Origin: Mytilinidion resinicola
Lineage: Eukaryota > Ascomycota > Dothideomycetes > Mytilinidiales > Mytilinidiaceae
Direction of reading: 5' to 3'
DNA: 64,000 nucleotides
Assembly (NCBI RefSeq): GCF_010093595.1
Contig: NW_022985449.1
Coordinates: 1,126,839-1,190,838, forward strand
The notes below the pieces were generated by a model. The model did no database searches. It was not told the DNA's origin and saw only the letters and a program-made list of their open reading frames with translations. The translations under genes and the position numbers were made by a program. Shown here piece by piece: positions 43,488-55,555 of this stretch; position 1 is the stretch's first letter; every line of letters starts with the position of its first letter.

Positions 43488-45946
43488 TCAAACCCTCTCC
43501 TTCACAAGAGCTCTCACCCTCTTCCTTTCCTCCAAGTCCATAACCCATGCAACACCGCTCTCTTTCCCAGGCTCTTCGTTCACAACCTCCTCCCATTCGT
43601 CTTCCTCCATATTCATAATCATGGTCATCTGTGTACATTTGAGAAATGAGTCTCGGAGCCCGTATTTCCCGCCTGCAACCGCCGCGCTCACAATGCCAGC
43701 GATATCGCGCTCTAGACGGACCGCGCCGAGTTCATTGATACGGCCATAGTAACTTCGGATGCGCTTCTCTAAGGCGCCGCTTAAATGTCTATCTATCGCG
43801 TATGTGAGCAGGCGGTCGAAGTTGGCAGGTGTCAAAATGCGCTTTATCGGGCGAATCAAGGCGCCCCAACCGCGGTCGAATCGTGACTTTACTAGATCAG
43901 CATCGTCGCCATCGGGGCATTCGTCACCATCGCGGTTCCCATGAAGATCTTCTGTAGCGCTGGGCGCGTAGTCGATATCGCGGAAGGCTTCAGCCAGAAT
44001 GGGTCGAATGCGAGGCTTGAGAACTTGGTGGAATGTGACTTGGATGCTGTCATGAAGGAGTTCGCCAGCCTTGGTAGAGAAAGTTTGTTCCATGGACCGG
44101 AGAGTGTGCTCAACAAAGGTCGCGTCGTGACCAAAGGGGAAAAGGTCGTCTAGCGGGGAACTCGATTTTTCGGACGCGTTATCTATAGGGCCTTGACGGG
44201 GCCCTACCTGTTGGTCTACGATTCTCTTGATGTAGTCTGTTGCGATATCAACGTTGTTGGCTAGTATGAGAAATGCAATTACTTTGTCCTCAGGAGGCAA
44301 GGCGCCTTGTATCACAGCCTTTGGGTAGCTTTCATCTCGCATTTTCCGCTGGATCATGCCCACGAAGTCGGATCCTAGAACACGTCCAATGGTGGGCACA
44401 ACGCTAGCGACGACTGAGCGTTGAGAAGTGGACAGAGTGCGCTGCAATACTTGATTTACGATGTACATGACATCGTCCACGGCCGATGTGATGAACGGCG
44501 GATTCGAACCCAAAGGCTTATTCGGGTTCAAATTGAGATCAGAGGGAGATTCATCAAGCTGGAAAGCCTTCTCCACAGAGCGTCGGAAGAAGAAAGTCGT
44601 CATAATATTGAAGGGCTCTATTAAGTGGGTGGAAACCTTTTTGTAGAGATTGCTAGTCGAGAGGAAAGGGGGTATTTTGAGTCCGTGTGGGTCACTGCCA
44701 GGCGTGATGTCTGATTCAGGAGTCTAAATAATGAGCACACATCGGCTGCCGTGTTGAATAGAATACTTACAGCACATTTCGAGGCTAGGAACCGAGAATA
44801 AAGAGCCCAGCGCCCTAGCATCAATGCTGTTTCGCCTAGAATGCTGTCGACTTCCTTCATATCTACACCCTCATCCTCGCTCGAGCGACCAGCAGCGTTT
44901 GCGGGTGAGTTGGACCGAGGGGTTCCTGCGGATGGCTTGGGCGCAGGCAGGAAACTCTGCACAAGGAAGGAGAAAGCGTAGGATTTGATGTCAGTCAGCT
45001 TCCTGTCAATTATCTTCTCGTCGTGCCAGGTATCGAGAACAATGCCGCCCTGAATGTCTGCTTCGATCTGGAGACGCTCAATGACTTTTACCATCATGCC
45101 TGTCCCGTAATGGCGCTCTACTAGGGGCTCATGGCCGTCGACTATCTGGGCGATGTGTTCGAATAATTTGGTTAGTGTGTTCCCGTAGAAGTAGCCATCT
45201 CTTCTTAGCGCAGCGTTGCCGGAGTTCAAGTTCGTCCGGGCTCTCGACGCTACTCCATGGCAGACATAACGCCCGTAGGCATCGAGACCTACATCGGATC
45301 GTCCAATTAAGGGAAAGAGCTTGAAGAACCTAGTAACTCTGGCACCGTCTCCCTCAGTGGCCGCTTTGTCGAATTCACGCAGGAAGAGGCCACATAGAGA
45401 CTCGGCAGCAGCATCCAGGGTGACACGCGGAGGGTCGGGAACTTCAGCAGTGGGAACTATTTCTTCGGCAAAACTGCCATTGATGACTTCTGGAGGGATC
45501 TTGGAGGCTCGACTGAGGTACCCAGCGGCAGTCTCCCAGTCCTGGGGAGCACCCATTGAGCCATTGACGCCCAGCACACACGACTTGAGCTCGGCCACCT
45601 GCTCAACGACTTCCAGCGTGGCCTTGACGTTGGCCTGCTCGTGGTCCAGGCGCTTGACGGCGCCAGAAATGCGGTTGGCGGTAGAGGCCGCACCAGAGAG
45701 CATGCCATTGCTGATAGCTCTGGTGTTGACGGCCTGGGCACCGAGGTGGGCGCGCAGCAGATCGAGGCGGCCGAGCTCACGCGACAGGTCCTTCTGCGAG
45801 GCGATCAGGGTGTTGAGGCGTTCGGCGACCGAGGCCTCCTGGCGCGTGAGGTGGGCCAGCGTCTGGTGGATGTCGGCGATGGAGCTGGCGGCGAAGATGT
45901 CGGAGCCATGGTGGCGGGTGTCGGGGTCGATCGCGGCGGGAGCCAT
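43488..45946 (-). CDS. COG4: Conserved oligomeric Golgi complex subunit 4
   Basis: Two exons (44771-45946, 43488-44723) separated by a 47-nt intron give 803 aa. The N-terminal part is coiled coil (SSIADIHQTLAHLTRQEASV), followed by COG4 family stretches LCGLFLREFDKAA, FFKLFPLIGR, YGRYVCHGVASRAR and YFYGNTLTKLFEHIAQ. The C-terminal half contains KIPPFLSTSNLYKKVSTHLI and ends in a helical region with EEDEWEEVVNEEPG. COG4 belongs to lobe A of the COG complex, which tethers retrograde vesicles at the Golgi. The open frame continues past the donor, so unspliced RNA would give a truncated protein. The gene is divergent from the NIPA transporter with an 843-bp spacer. Confidence 0.93.
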
Positions 45947-46789
45947 TGACGTTGACGGTGGGCGGCTGCACGAGGGATTGGCTGTCTATTTCGGGCGGCT
46001 GGACGATGGCGATGGTGTCTTCCCAGGTCCCTCTCGGTGGTGTTCAGACGTCGGGCGACGGATGGACTCTTGGCTGACGCGCAACTTGCAACTTCTGCGT
46101 CCCTGGCGCTGGGGCCGTAACGCACGTTGCACCGTTGTGCCGTTTCCTCGTAGCAACCAGTCGAGCACAGAGCTTCACGGCCACCCTGGAACACGCTGCC
46201 GCCGCGAACCAAGTCCTGTTCTGCGCCGTATATCCTCCTCTCTGCTGCCTCTCCTGTGCCCTTCTCGCCTCCTGCACCTCTATCGCCGCCAACACCCGCC
46301 TGCATACCTACCCAGCTGCTGCGCCTCATCCCCGCGCCAGCCACGAGTCTCGACCTCCACCACGACTTACGAGCTCCTCTGAGCTGCCACCAGCCGAAAG
46401 CAGCCCTGCGTCCGAATTGCCTCCTCCCGTCTCCTCTGCCTCGCCATCCTCTGCGCTCCTCCAGCTTGACTTCGACTGCCGCAAACACCAATACCGCCGT
46501 TGCCGGGTCTCTACATTCCCATAACAGCGTCCATTCTAATCACAAAGCTTGGCCGGCGTGACCCATATACGCCACTCGCGCACTCCTCTTTTCAGCTGAA
46601 GCCTTGCCAATTGCTACTCATGCCTCCGCCGCGGTTGAACCTTTCTTGATTGCATTTTATCCCTCCTTGTCCCTCGCTTTGTGGTTGCATTAAGCCATCC
46701 TCGATCCTCGACCCTCTTCCTAGACCCAAACCCCCTCGATTCGAGCCTTGCCGACCCTGGGCCTCCTCCGAGCGCCAACGCTCTCCACC
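45947..46789. promoter_or_regulatory. Divergent promoter region, COG4 and NIPA transporter
   Basis: This 843 bp lies between start codons at 45946 (minus) and 46790 (plus). It is C/T-rich on the plus strand, especially 46200-46790, as usual for fungal promoters and leaders. Open frames crossing it are shadows of this composition bias. Confidence 0.55.
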
Positions 46790-48896
46790 ATGGATACTAC
46801 GGCGCACCTGGTTGCGCTGGCTGCGCGGGCATCCGACAGCGCCCCGCGGCCCCCCGTCTACAAAGTCATTGGCCTAATATTAGCCGTAGCCTCGGGCCTA
46901 TTCATTGGTGTATCATTTGTGCTGAAGAAGATGGGCTTGTTGAAGGCAAATGTGAAATATAACGAGGAGGCAGGAGAGGGCTATGGATATCTCAAGAACG
47001 CCTGGTGGTGGTCTGGCATGACCTTGATGATAATCGGAGAGCTGTGCAATTTTGCCGCCTATGCCTTCGTGGATGCCATATTGGTTACTCCCCTCGGAGC
47101 CTTGTCTGTCGTCGTCACTACTATACTGTCCGCCATCTTTCTGAAAGAGCGTCTGAGTTTCGTTGGCAAGGTTGGTTGCTTCAACTGCATCATCGGATCC
47201 GTCGTCATCGTTGTCAATGCCCCGGAGGAGTCGGCAGTCTCCGACATCCAGGACATGAAGAAGCTTGTTATTACTCCAGGATTTCTCAGCTATGCCGGAG
47301 TTACTATCGTGGCATGTGTCATTATAGCCTTATGGCTTGGACCGAAGTACGGCAAGAAGTCCATGATGGTATATCTCAGCATCTGCAGTCTCATTGGAGG
47401 CTTGAGCGTCGTGGCTACCCAAGGCCTTGGGGCTGCTATCGTCGCGCAAGCTGGCGGGAAAGCCCAGTTCAACCAATGGTTCATCTATGTCCTCCTTGTA
47501 TTCGTAATCTCAACCCTAGTCACAGAGATCATATTTTTGAACGTAAGTGCTCTATTGCCCTCATGTATCGAAAAGCTTGCTAAATATGACACAGAAAGCA
47601 CTGAATCTCTTCAATGCCGCCCTTGTCACTCCTACATATTACGTCTTTTTCACCAGCTCAACCATCGTCACCTCCGCGGTCTTATTCCAGGGTTTCCACG
47701 GCACGGCAGCGAGTATCTCCACTGTAATCATGGGGTTCTTGCAGATTTGCGCCGGAGTTGTGCTACTCCAACTCTCCAAGTCCGCCAAAGATGTCCCTGA
47801 CGCGGCTGTCTTCAAGGGCGATCTTGATCAAGTCCGAACTGTCGCCGAACAAGAAGAACCGGAGTACGAGCCTAGAGCTGACACTATCCGTGGAGGTGGC
47901 GCTATTCTTCGCTCATTTTCAGTGGCGAGACAAGAGAAACAAGTTCAGGAGGCCAAGAAGCTACAAGAAGAACGCATGGCCCCGATTGGAGAGAACGAAC
48001 AAGTCGAATGGGACGGCCTGCGGAGGCGCAAGACCGTCCTAGAGCCCGGACAATCACCTTTGCAGCGGCGGAAGACTATACATCCGCCTTTGGGAATGTC
48101 CCATTTTCCCAACGAGAATGAGTCTGTTATGAGTGACGAAGACGACGTTCACCCCGGCTTCTTTACCCGGTTACGATCTAGGGGCAAATCTGGATCACAT
48201 CAGCCTATATCTCCTCTCCCAATGGAGGGTTTGCACTTCCCAAAGGATGAGGACCGCCCCCCAGGGTCCGCCGATATCCCAACAGCCCATACTTATGGAT
48301 TACCAGCCGGGTTGCAAAGAGACATGCAACAAGACACCAGCTACAAGCCACATGAGCCAGCTATCCACTGGGCTCCCGTTGTTGAGGCGGACCAAGGGAA
48401 ATCAAAAGATAGCTTAGCCCCTCCAAGACCGCCTCCACATACTGCCAAGAGACAGTTCTCGTTCCAGAACGTCTTCCATCGAAACAGGGCGGAAAGCACT
48501 GGAGAAGGAAGTGAATCAGCTCGACCTACGTCTCGAGGTACATTGAGCTTCTCGTCTAGAAGGACCAGTAGCAAGGACCATACGCCACGCACTGATGGAA
48601 CAACGGAAGAGGAGCGCCTTGGTCTGGTCAAGGGCGACTCTCAGAATTTGCTCGGCGTTCCAGACTATGGCGGTTCGCCGCCCGATTACTCAGACACAGA
48701 AGAAGGCTTCATAGACCTAAGAGGCCACCGGCTAGAAACCGTACCATCGGGGTCAAGTTTGCCCCAGTTTGCGTTCGAGCCGCGAGCACGCAATCAGAAG
48801 AAAGACGACGACACTGACGATGATGACCGATATGACACGACACACGGCAAAGACATTGAGAAGAGTGGACGTGGGAGTCCAGGAGCGTTCATGTAA
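46790..48896 (+). CDS. NIPA-family magnesium transporter with long cytosolic tail
   Basis: Two exons (46790-47542, 47595-48896) give 684 aa. About nine membrane segments fill residues 25-320, including GLILAVASGLFIGVSFVLKK, FAAYAFVDAILVTPLGALSV and NLFNAALVTPTYYVFFTSST, the NIPA (DUF803) signature. The remaining ~360 residues form a hydrophilic, Ser/Arg/Pro-rich tail with acidic patches (MSDEDDVHPG, DDDTDDDDRYD) and many potential phosphorylation sites. NIPA proteins carry Mg2+ and other divalent cations across plasma or endosomal membranes; the substrate here is inferred. The start is chosen at the Met whose context is CCACCATGG, about 14 codons into a longer open frame. Confidence 0.92.
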
Positions 48897-50529
48897 CGGT
48901 TGTTTTGTACGAATCTATTCCTTGTCGTTATGCAGCGTTGGAAAGCGTGCGTTGGGATCTCCTTCACCTATTCTCGGTTGTAATAATCTTAGGGTTGTAT
49001 TCTTTAACAGAGATACCCACAGGGTCTTGGATAGTAGGTTGCGTGGAGCATGGAACTTGTACATGCGCGTCTCCCGCATTCGTAGATATTATTAGACAAC
49101 GAGGGTCGTTAGCTCTGATCGACGAGCTCAATTTCAAAGTAACAGACACAGCCTTCAAAAGTGCTTGATCGAAGATGAGATTCCGGTGTAATTATATGCT
49201 GTGGGTTTCCGTATCCGCCTTTGGCAACCTGTTTGCGCTCTTCAGTCATCAACGAAGGATGGGAGCGGTGTCTACAAGTATTCCAAACGACACCATGCTG
49301 AAACAGTCGCTCCGACACTGCCTTTCAAGGCGGATAAGGATTGCAAGTGTGCAGTGTATGCCTTGTCCCCCGAGATGAAACGATTGGCATGTCTCAAACC
49401 GTTGTAGATCTTGAAGCTACCCACGATGGTACCATTTTGCGTGCCTCTTGAGTCTTGGAGCGAACAGCTTCGCCTCTCCAACATCACGCCCACCACCAAC
49501 TCCACTGCCAGCGCAATCATCGCAAGCATCGTTCAACGCGCGCGCCTAAGTAAGTTGGTGATATCTTGATGGGTACGCTGCATGTTATGAAGATGCATAT
49601 ATCAGAAAAACGCACTCCTGCGGCACAGCGTCCAATCTTGACCTGGCTCAAGCGCGCTCTGTACCGGACCACCACGAACAAGGGAACGCCCGACGCCGCT
49701 TCGGCTCTGAAATCCTTCTGTAGATATTGATACGCCTCATGTTCACCGATCGGTATTCCAGGCTCTGTTGGTAGTCGCAAGCTATGAAGACCTCGTGTGG
49801 AACTCACTTCCCGATGGCTTGAACTCCTCACAACCACAGCAGCAACCACCATCTCAATGCCATCTAGAGCCTACCAACTAGTAAGAATTCATCCATGGTG
49901 AAGGATTCAATGTTCAAACCGTGCCACTTCGGCAGCAAGTCTCCGAACCCCAGGGTCCTCCCCTCCGCCCCCAAGCCTCAGGGCTCATCCCGCTCAGCCA
50001 TGCGTTCTGGGCATGCACCACCTGTTTGAAGTCGGCCAAGGGCAGTGCCCCTCTGCACTTCTGTTGCGAACAATACCCTGTGATGCATGGTCTTCGCCTC
50101 AGGCATTTGTAGCAGCTCACGTCCTCCAGCCTACCTATTTACCGTTTTGGAGCTAGCCCCGGCTTCTTGAGACGTTGGACAGCTTACCGCGCTCCCCCGC
50201 GGCTGAGCATAACAGAGATTGCGCATATGGATGTGTTTGGGGCGTCGGAATGAGGCAGGTGAGGGAGGCCGTGCGGTGCTGCGCCGTATGGAGGATGGGG
50301 TTGATATATACAGCTTACCGGTAGGATTCTCTTACTTCAAAGTCCAAATCTACATTTGTGTATCTGTATTGCAGCAGGCCTTTGAATTTTCAGCATTCTC
50401 GTTGCATTTCAGCGTTCATACTTGTATTCTTTTCTCACATATACATACCAGCTTCAGACTCCTTCTCGATCTTTTGCTGTTCTCTCTCGAATTTGAGCGA
50501 GTCACGAGCTCTAGTATTGTCGCTCAGCC
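48897..50529. other. Intergenic 1.6 kb
   Basis: No confident gene. An 85-codon minus-strand frame (49272-49529) starts with a hydrophobic stretch (MLAMIALAVELVVGVML) that could be a signal peptide, but it has only two cysteines and no recognisable relatives, so it is noted only. The right part should hold the promoter of the secreted protein gene. Confidence 0.45.
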
Positions 50530-52818
50530 ATGCCGAAGTCAAGCTGGAGGGCCTTGTTCCTACTCGTTCTTCCATTAATTGCGAATTGTGGCGCTTACTC
50601 AACACCATCGCCAATACAAGCTGTACCATACTCTCCAAGGGGACACTCCAGCCCACCTTCCCGGCAACTAAGGGCGGTATCAAAGAAAGCGGATCTTATT
50701 AGTCGAGACCAGAGAATTCAAAGGAGATTCACAGCCGACCTCCGTTACGCCGAAGGTAGGAAAGGATTGGATTTCCTTCTCAGCAATGCGCTCACGGTAT
50801 CTACAGCTGAAAACCAATACGGCGACAGTTCGGCCTTTGTGTCATCCGTTCAAATCAAGTCTGAAGCCCCAATCCTAGTCTTGGAGGACATCGAACAGTT
50901 TCTCAGCCATATTCGTTGTACCGAGTCTACGATTGAACTCCGCTTCGATTCGCCAAAAGACGCTGAAGCTACCAAACATGCATGCCATCACGAAAATGGT
51001 GCCTTTGCAGTCACATCTCACTTTACATGCAATGCTGAAGGAGAGCGTTCAATATTCAAGTAAGATCGCATACCCCTTGCGTACTTTCTCAGCTAACCAA
51101 AGTCTTTCGACGAATAGAGTGCATGGCTTGACTGTCTCAGAAGACGGCTCATCACTCGTGATGGAAGTCACACGGACCCCATTCAAAGAGGCCTTCCGCA
51201 CGTTCGAAATCGAGTTTGGACATACCAACGAGCCTCATTTGTTTCGTCGCCACGATCGTGTGCTCCGCCGGGAGTCTCCATCTAGCGCCACCACAGAGAG
51301 CCATGCAGTCCAAACTGTCCATACTACTTCTACACGCCTTCATACCCTTACGTCGACCATTACTTCAGCACCGAATATTACCGCTATACCGTCCCTAGTA
51401 GTGCCATCCACGGCAGCATCAACAGCTACTTCCGCTGTCATAGACCTCTCATTCCAAGAACTTGATACTACGTTCCCTACGATTCCAAACAACCCATTGA
51501 GTCAATTACCCTTCACAATAGGGTGTAAAAACTGCACCACGCACGGGTTTCTGGTTCTTTCGTCTGGAAAATTTACCTTTGACTTTAATGTCCTCGATGG
51601 GGATGGAGGCGCCTTTGATATCATCCAAGCTGGAACAATCGAGCTTCAACTCAACAGCTTCTTTGCGCATGTCGAGCTCAGCTCGCAGCCTTCACACTCT
51701 GCGGCTTTTCAACACTCGCTTTTTACGGCGCCTGTCGTAGGGTTTGTTGTGAGTACTGCCTTTGTACCCTGGTTAGGCCGAATGTGCAGAACTGACTTCA
51801 CATAGATCCCAGGAATCGGACAGGCTGGCATAGTTTTCGAAGCGGTCGTTGCTATAGAGTTCGCGATCAACGGTGCAGTCGAGCTAACTTACGGCTTTGA
51901 CCTCGAAGTCAGTATCATCCCCTAATGCAATTCTATCCCTTCTAACCATACCACCAGACCCCAACCGGCTCCTCCATTAAGGTCAACTTTGGAAACCTAA
52001 CCCAATCCAACATGAAAGGCCTGTGCGTACTTTCCCCCTCCCCGTCTCCTACTTCTCTAACACCACCTAGCGTCCCAACCACCACCCTCCTCCCCTTCAC
52101 CTTCAACACCACCGACGTCTCCCTCTCCGTAACCGCCGCCTTCCGCCCCACCATCCCCATTAGCTTCTCCTTCGCCCAAAACACCATCGGCGACCTCACC
52201 GCCGAGGTCTCCGTCTTCCTGGACCTCCCCTCCCTCTCCGCCACCATCTCCACCCTCTCCAACGCCTCCACCGACGCCGCCTGCAACGCCCTCAACTCGA
52301 CCGACTCCACGCTCCCAGCTACCTACAACAACACCGCCCTCCCCGCCTCCACCATCAACGACGTGCTGCACAACCTCGGCCCCCTCGTCCTCATCGAGCC
52401 CGCCGTCGGCATCGACCTCGTCGTCGGCGCCGACTTCAAGGCGCATCTCGGCAAAGTCGCCCTGCCGCCGGCGCAGACGGCGCTGACGGTCTTCGCGACC
52501 AACTTCTCGCTGCCCACGGCGTGCTTGGCGGCTGCGTCGGGCTTCTCGCCCGCGACGGCGGTGTTCGCGGCTGCCACGAGCAGCATCCTTGCTGAGTCTG
52601 CGGCGGCGGCGTCGGCGTCGAGTGTGAGTGCGAGTCTGGCGGCGGCGGCGAGTGCGAGCGAGAAGCAGAAGGGGCAGGGGACGGGTGCGGCGAGCCCGAC
52701 TGCGTCGGGGTCCGGGGGTGAGAGGGTGGCGGGAGGCTGGGGGAGGGGGGAGGTGAGGGTGTGGGATGTTGCGCTGTGCTCGTTGATTGGGGTGGCGGTG
52801 GGGATGGTGTTGTTGTAG
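50530..52818 (+). CDS. Secreted, probably GPI-anchored hypothetical protein
   Basis: Five exons (50530-51059, 51118-51748, 51806-51907, 51958-52022, 52071-52818) give 691 aa. A signal peptide (MPKSSWRALFLLVLPLIANCGA) and a hydrophobic C-terminus (DVALCSLIGVAVGMVLL) preceded by a Ser/Ala/Gly-rich region suggest a GPI-anchored wall or surface protein. The middle has many Ser/Thr and several Asn-X-Ser/Thr sites, and CKNCTTHG. From 52080 the codon use shifts to strongly C-ending codons. The last intron (52023-52070, 48 nt) keeps frame, so retention only adds 16 residues. The family resembles fungal uncharacterised surface proteins seen widely in ascomycetes; I cannot name a function. Confidence 0.78.
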
Positions 52819-53330
52819 GAATTGGGCTGGGCGTTCTAGGCTGGGTTATGAAGCACGATGAACGGGACAGCGATCTAGCGGCTGGGATTTTCGCATTATG
52901 GAGCTTGGAGTTCGGAGTGTTTAGAAGGGGGTTGAGGGCTTGGGTATACCATGGGCCAGGCGTTTGCGGAAGGAGATAAGAGTACAGTTTTGTATGGTAT
53001 ACAGTACGTCGTCATTTGATCCATGTACACTGTTCTGCCACAGCTTGAGGTGCTCCAATATGTCCATAGAAACCTGGAGTGACGAACAGCACAGCTAAGT
53101 GTGTCTTTCCATCAGCTACTGCCTAAGGCGGCCCGGCGAGCTTAACTACTGATTGATCCAAACAACAAAGTTTAGATTTTCACAAATGCATCGAGGAACT
53201 TTAAGCAGCGACAGACAAGGGCACACGGATCTGAGACGAGTTATTGTATTATACCGTTCGATAGAAGGTTTTAGTGACCAATTATATTTCGAATGAATAA
53301 ATCTCAGTAACATGACAAGTTCAGAGACAT
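52819..53330. other. Intergenic between converging genes
   Basis: These 512 bp separate the 3' ends of the secreted-protein gene and formamidase. They include the family A repeat copy at 53024-53226 and nothing else recognisable. Confidence 0.5.
53024..53226. mobile_element. Inverted-repeat element, family A copy 3 (diverged)
   Basis: The left end TGTACACTGTTCTGCCACAG then CTTGAGGTGCTCCAA and the reverse complement of the right end (GTGTGCCCTTGTCTGTCGCT then GCTTAAAG) pair with several mismatches. The ends resemble those at 12341 and 60948. The interior is longer (about 200 bp in total) and not clearly alike. Confidence 0.45.
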
Positions 53331-54995
53331 CTATGAGCTAGCCTTTGCACAAGCGCCCATATCCATCTTCTTTGCAGGCTTATCGGGCGAGATATCGAAG
53401 TCGAAGATGTCGATCGGCAGACCCATGGTCGTGCACGCGTTTGGAATCTAGTAAGCTAGTCAGCAATGTTGGTTTCCTGAAAGCAAGAGATCTCTTACAT
53501 CGACAATCCCAGCCACATGTCCCTGAACTGGTGCACAAGAGAGGAGGAGGTAGATCTGGTAGTCGTCGTAACCTGCATTCCTCGTAAGTACTTTTATCAT
53601 CGTCCCGCCTTTCGTAGCAATAACATACCATATCGCCTCAAATACTCAATCACTCGCAGGCTTGTCTGTCGATACGCAACTGTCGCGTCCATGTAATGCT
53701 GCTTCCCGTGCTCGTCTACGCTGAAGCCCTCGAAGTAGATGTACCTGCCCGGTCCGAACTGCGGCTCCACGGGGCCGGGGACGTAGATGGGAGATTTCAT
53801 GCCTAGCTGCGCCATGCCGCCCTTCATAACGCTGAATTTGATGGTTATGACACCAGCCATTTCAATAGCACCACAGACTGCTATGCGTTAGCCTCACCCT
53901 CGCCTCAATAAAGTATGATCTATATCCGGGACTTACACGAAATCTCCCCATCGCCCTGCGAGAAGTGCAAATCCCCGACACTGAACTTCGCCCCCTTCAC
54001 ATGCACAGGTAGATACACCTTACTCCCGCGGCTCAGATTCTTGATATCGCAGTTCCCGCCATGCTCAGGGCGGCCGGGGACCGTCCGGGCACCCTCCTTC
54101 CCGATTTTCTCCTTCAGCGACGCGTTCGCACTGCCGGCGTGCACGTTCGTCGGGTTAGGTGGCAGGGCAACGTCGCGATCCAGGTGCGAGTGTGCGGTGA
54201 TGAGCTCGCCCTCGCGGCGGTTCCACTCTGCCAAAATCTCGGGCGAAGGCGCGCAGCCCAAAATGCCGGGGTGGATGAGGCCGGCGAAGCGGACGCCGGG
54301 GATGTGGCGCGAGGAGCAGAAGATGCCTTCGAAGTCCCAGATGGCTTTTGCTCTAAACTCGCACCGGTTCTATCAGCATTATGTTCTTCTCTATAAAGGC
54401 CAGCTTTCTTTTCCTTCTGCACCATGCTTTTATATCTCCCTGTTGTAGTAGGTAGTGTACTATCCTCCTCTTTGTTTAACTAAATAGAGAACAGCAACCT
54501 ACGCCTTCGGATAAAGCTCATCTAAGAAACCCCCTCCATTCGCCTTCTCAAACACGCCCGTGAACCCCCACGGCTGGTCCTGGAACGGCTGCACGTCCTG
54601 GATCTCCACCACCAGTACGTCTCCAGGCTCCGCGGTCTCGATATCAAACGGCCCGGTCAGGTAGTGTATCTTTGTCAGGTCGACATTCTTAACGTCGTCG
54701 GCTGAGTCGTTGTTCCCGATCTGCCCGCCGGTCCAGTCGACGCATTCGATCTTGACGACTTCGTTGTTGGCGATGGTACCAGCCGAGGGGACTGGGGGAG
54801 GTTAGTGGGGGGAAACAGAGGGAGGTGGGATGGAAGGGGCGGACCGTCTGGGTGCCAGCGATTCTGTAAAAGTTCAGGTTAGTTCGAGAATAAGAGATTG
54901 GGCATGGAGAGGGAGCGTACGTGTAGGCATGGCTGTTCTGCTGCTGGTATGTCTAGAGAGACTTTGGCGGCAGTACGGAGACCTTTCGTTCCCAT
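53331..54995 (-). CDS. fmdS: Formamidase (FmdS/acetamidase-formamidase family)
   Basis: Seven exons (54921-54995, 54845-54863, 54503-54791, 53937-54352, 53629-53877, 53499-53572, 53331-53447) join in frame to 412 aa, the usual formamidase length. Exon 2 is a 19-nt microexon (NRWHPD). Family sequence includes MGTKGLRTAAKVSLDIP, WGFTGVFEKANGGGFLDELY, CSSRHIPGVRFAGLIHPGIL, GDLHFSQGDGEIS and HVAGIVDIPNACTTMGLPID. The enzyme hydrolyses formamide to formate and ammonia in the cytosol, letting the fungus use amides as nitrogen. In Aspergillus nidulans fmdS is under AreA (GATA factor) control; three HGATAR sites lie upstream here. Its neighbours are a membrane protein and, further on, a Dal5-type permease. 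Confidence 0.94.
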
Positions 54996-55555
54996 GGTGA
55001 AGGTCGAAAGCGTGTATAATTATTTGGAGGTGTACAAGAGAAAGATTGAAAGCTCAATTAAAGAGAAGCAGTAGTATTAGATAACGGGGATTGTTCAATT
55101 GATGTAGAAGATGCGGGGAACGTTCAAAGCCCGCTTGGTTTAGAAATAAGCCCGTGGTGGAGCTGGTCCTCCGTGGAGACGGGACAATCTGGCCCAGAGG
55201 GGAAGCTTCTGTGCAGGGGAGCTCCGATAAGCTCGAGTGATAAAGACCTCTTACGTAGCGTGCAGTGGTGCATCTGTACGCAAATAAGGGAGCGAGGAAT
55301 GCTACCCCGCTAGGCTGAGCGGGGTATCATAACGTTTGGTGTCTGCTCCATGATGCCGGCAGTTCATGAGAATCAATCCTTATCCTTGCTTCTGATAGAC
55401 CGTAGAGGCAGTGTATCTTTCTAATTGGTTATGTATGGAGTTTACCTACTCCACTGTGCGAAACCTATGCACAAAGTCAAAACGCCGTATCAATATGTAT
55501 GCCAATCATCACTCATCCATCACCCGTCATTTTTAGGTCCCCAACGCGTCTTGAA
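54996..55555. other. Intergenic: formamidase promoter and UsgS-like 3' flank
   Basis: Apart from the GATA sites, a perfect 9-bp stem hairpin TACCCCGCT/AGCGGGGTA lies at 55303-55326. It could be a terminator-like or binding palindrome; its role is unknown. Confidence 0.45.
55079..55243 (-). promoter_or_regulatory. Three GATA-factor sites upstream of formamidase
   Basis: HGATAR matches read on the plus strand occur at 55079 (AGATAA), 55225 (CGATAA) and 55238 (TGATAA), the last two only 13 bp apart, 85-250 bp upstream of the formamidase start at 54995. Paired GATA sites are the usual AreA binding context. Function is inferred from position and from the known control of fmdS. Confidence 0.5.

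Noticed and set aside
44500..44520. GGATTCGAACCC, a perfect-looking tRNA B-box
   Set aside because: It lies within COG4 coding sequence and no cloverleaf or A-box forms around it.
45321..46382. 353-codon plus-strand open frame opposite COG4 exon 1
   Set aside because: It is antisense to a confidently identified gene, has Arg/Ser-rich composition typical of a reverse-strand shadow, and crosses the divergent promoter.
49272..49529. 85-codon minus-strand frame resembling a small secreted protein
   Set aside because: The hydrophobic start is suggestive, but there are only two cysteines, no family and no clear promoter; left as a note in the intergenic entry.
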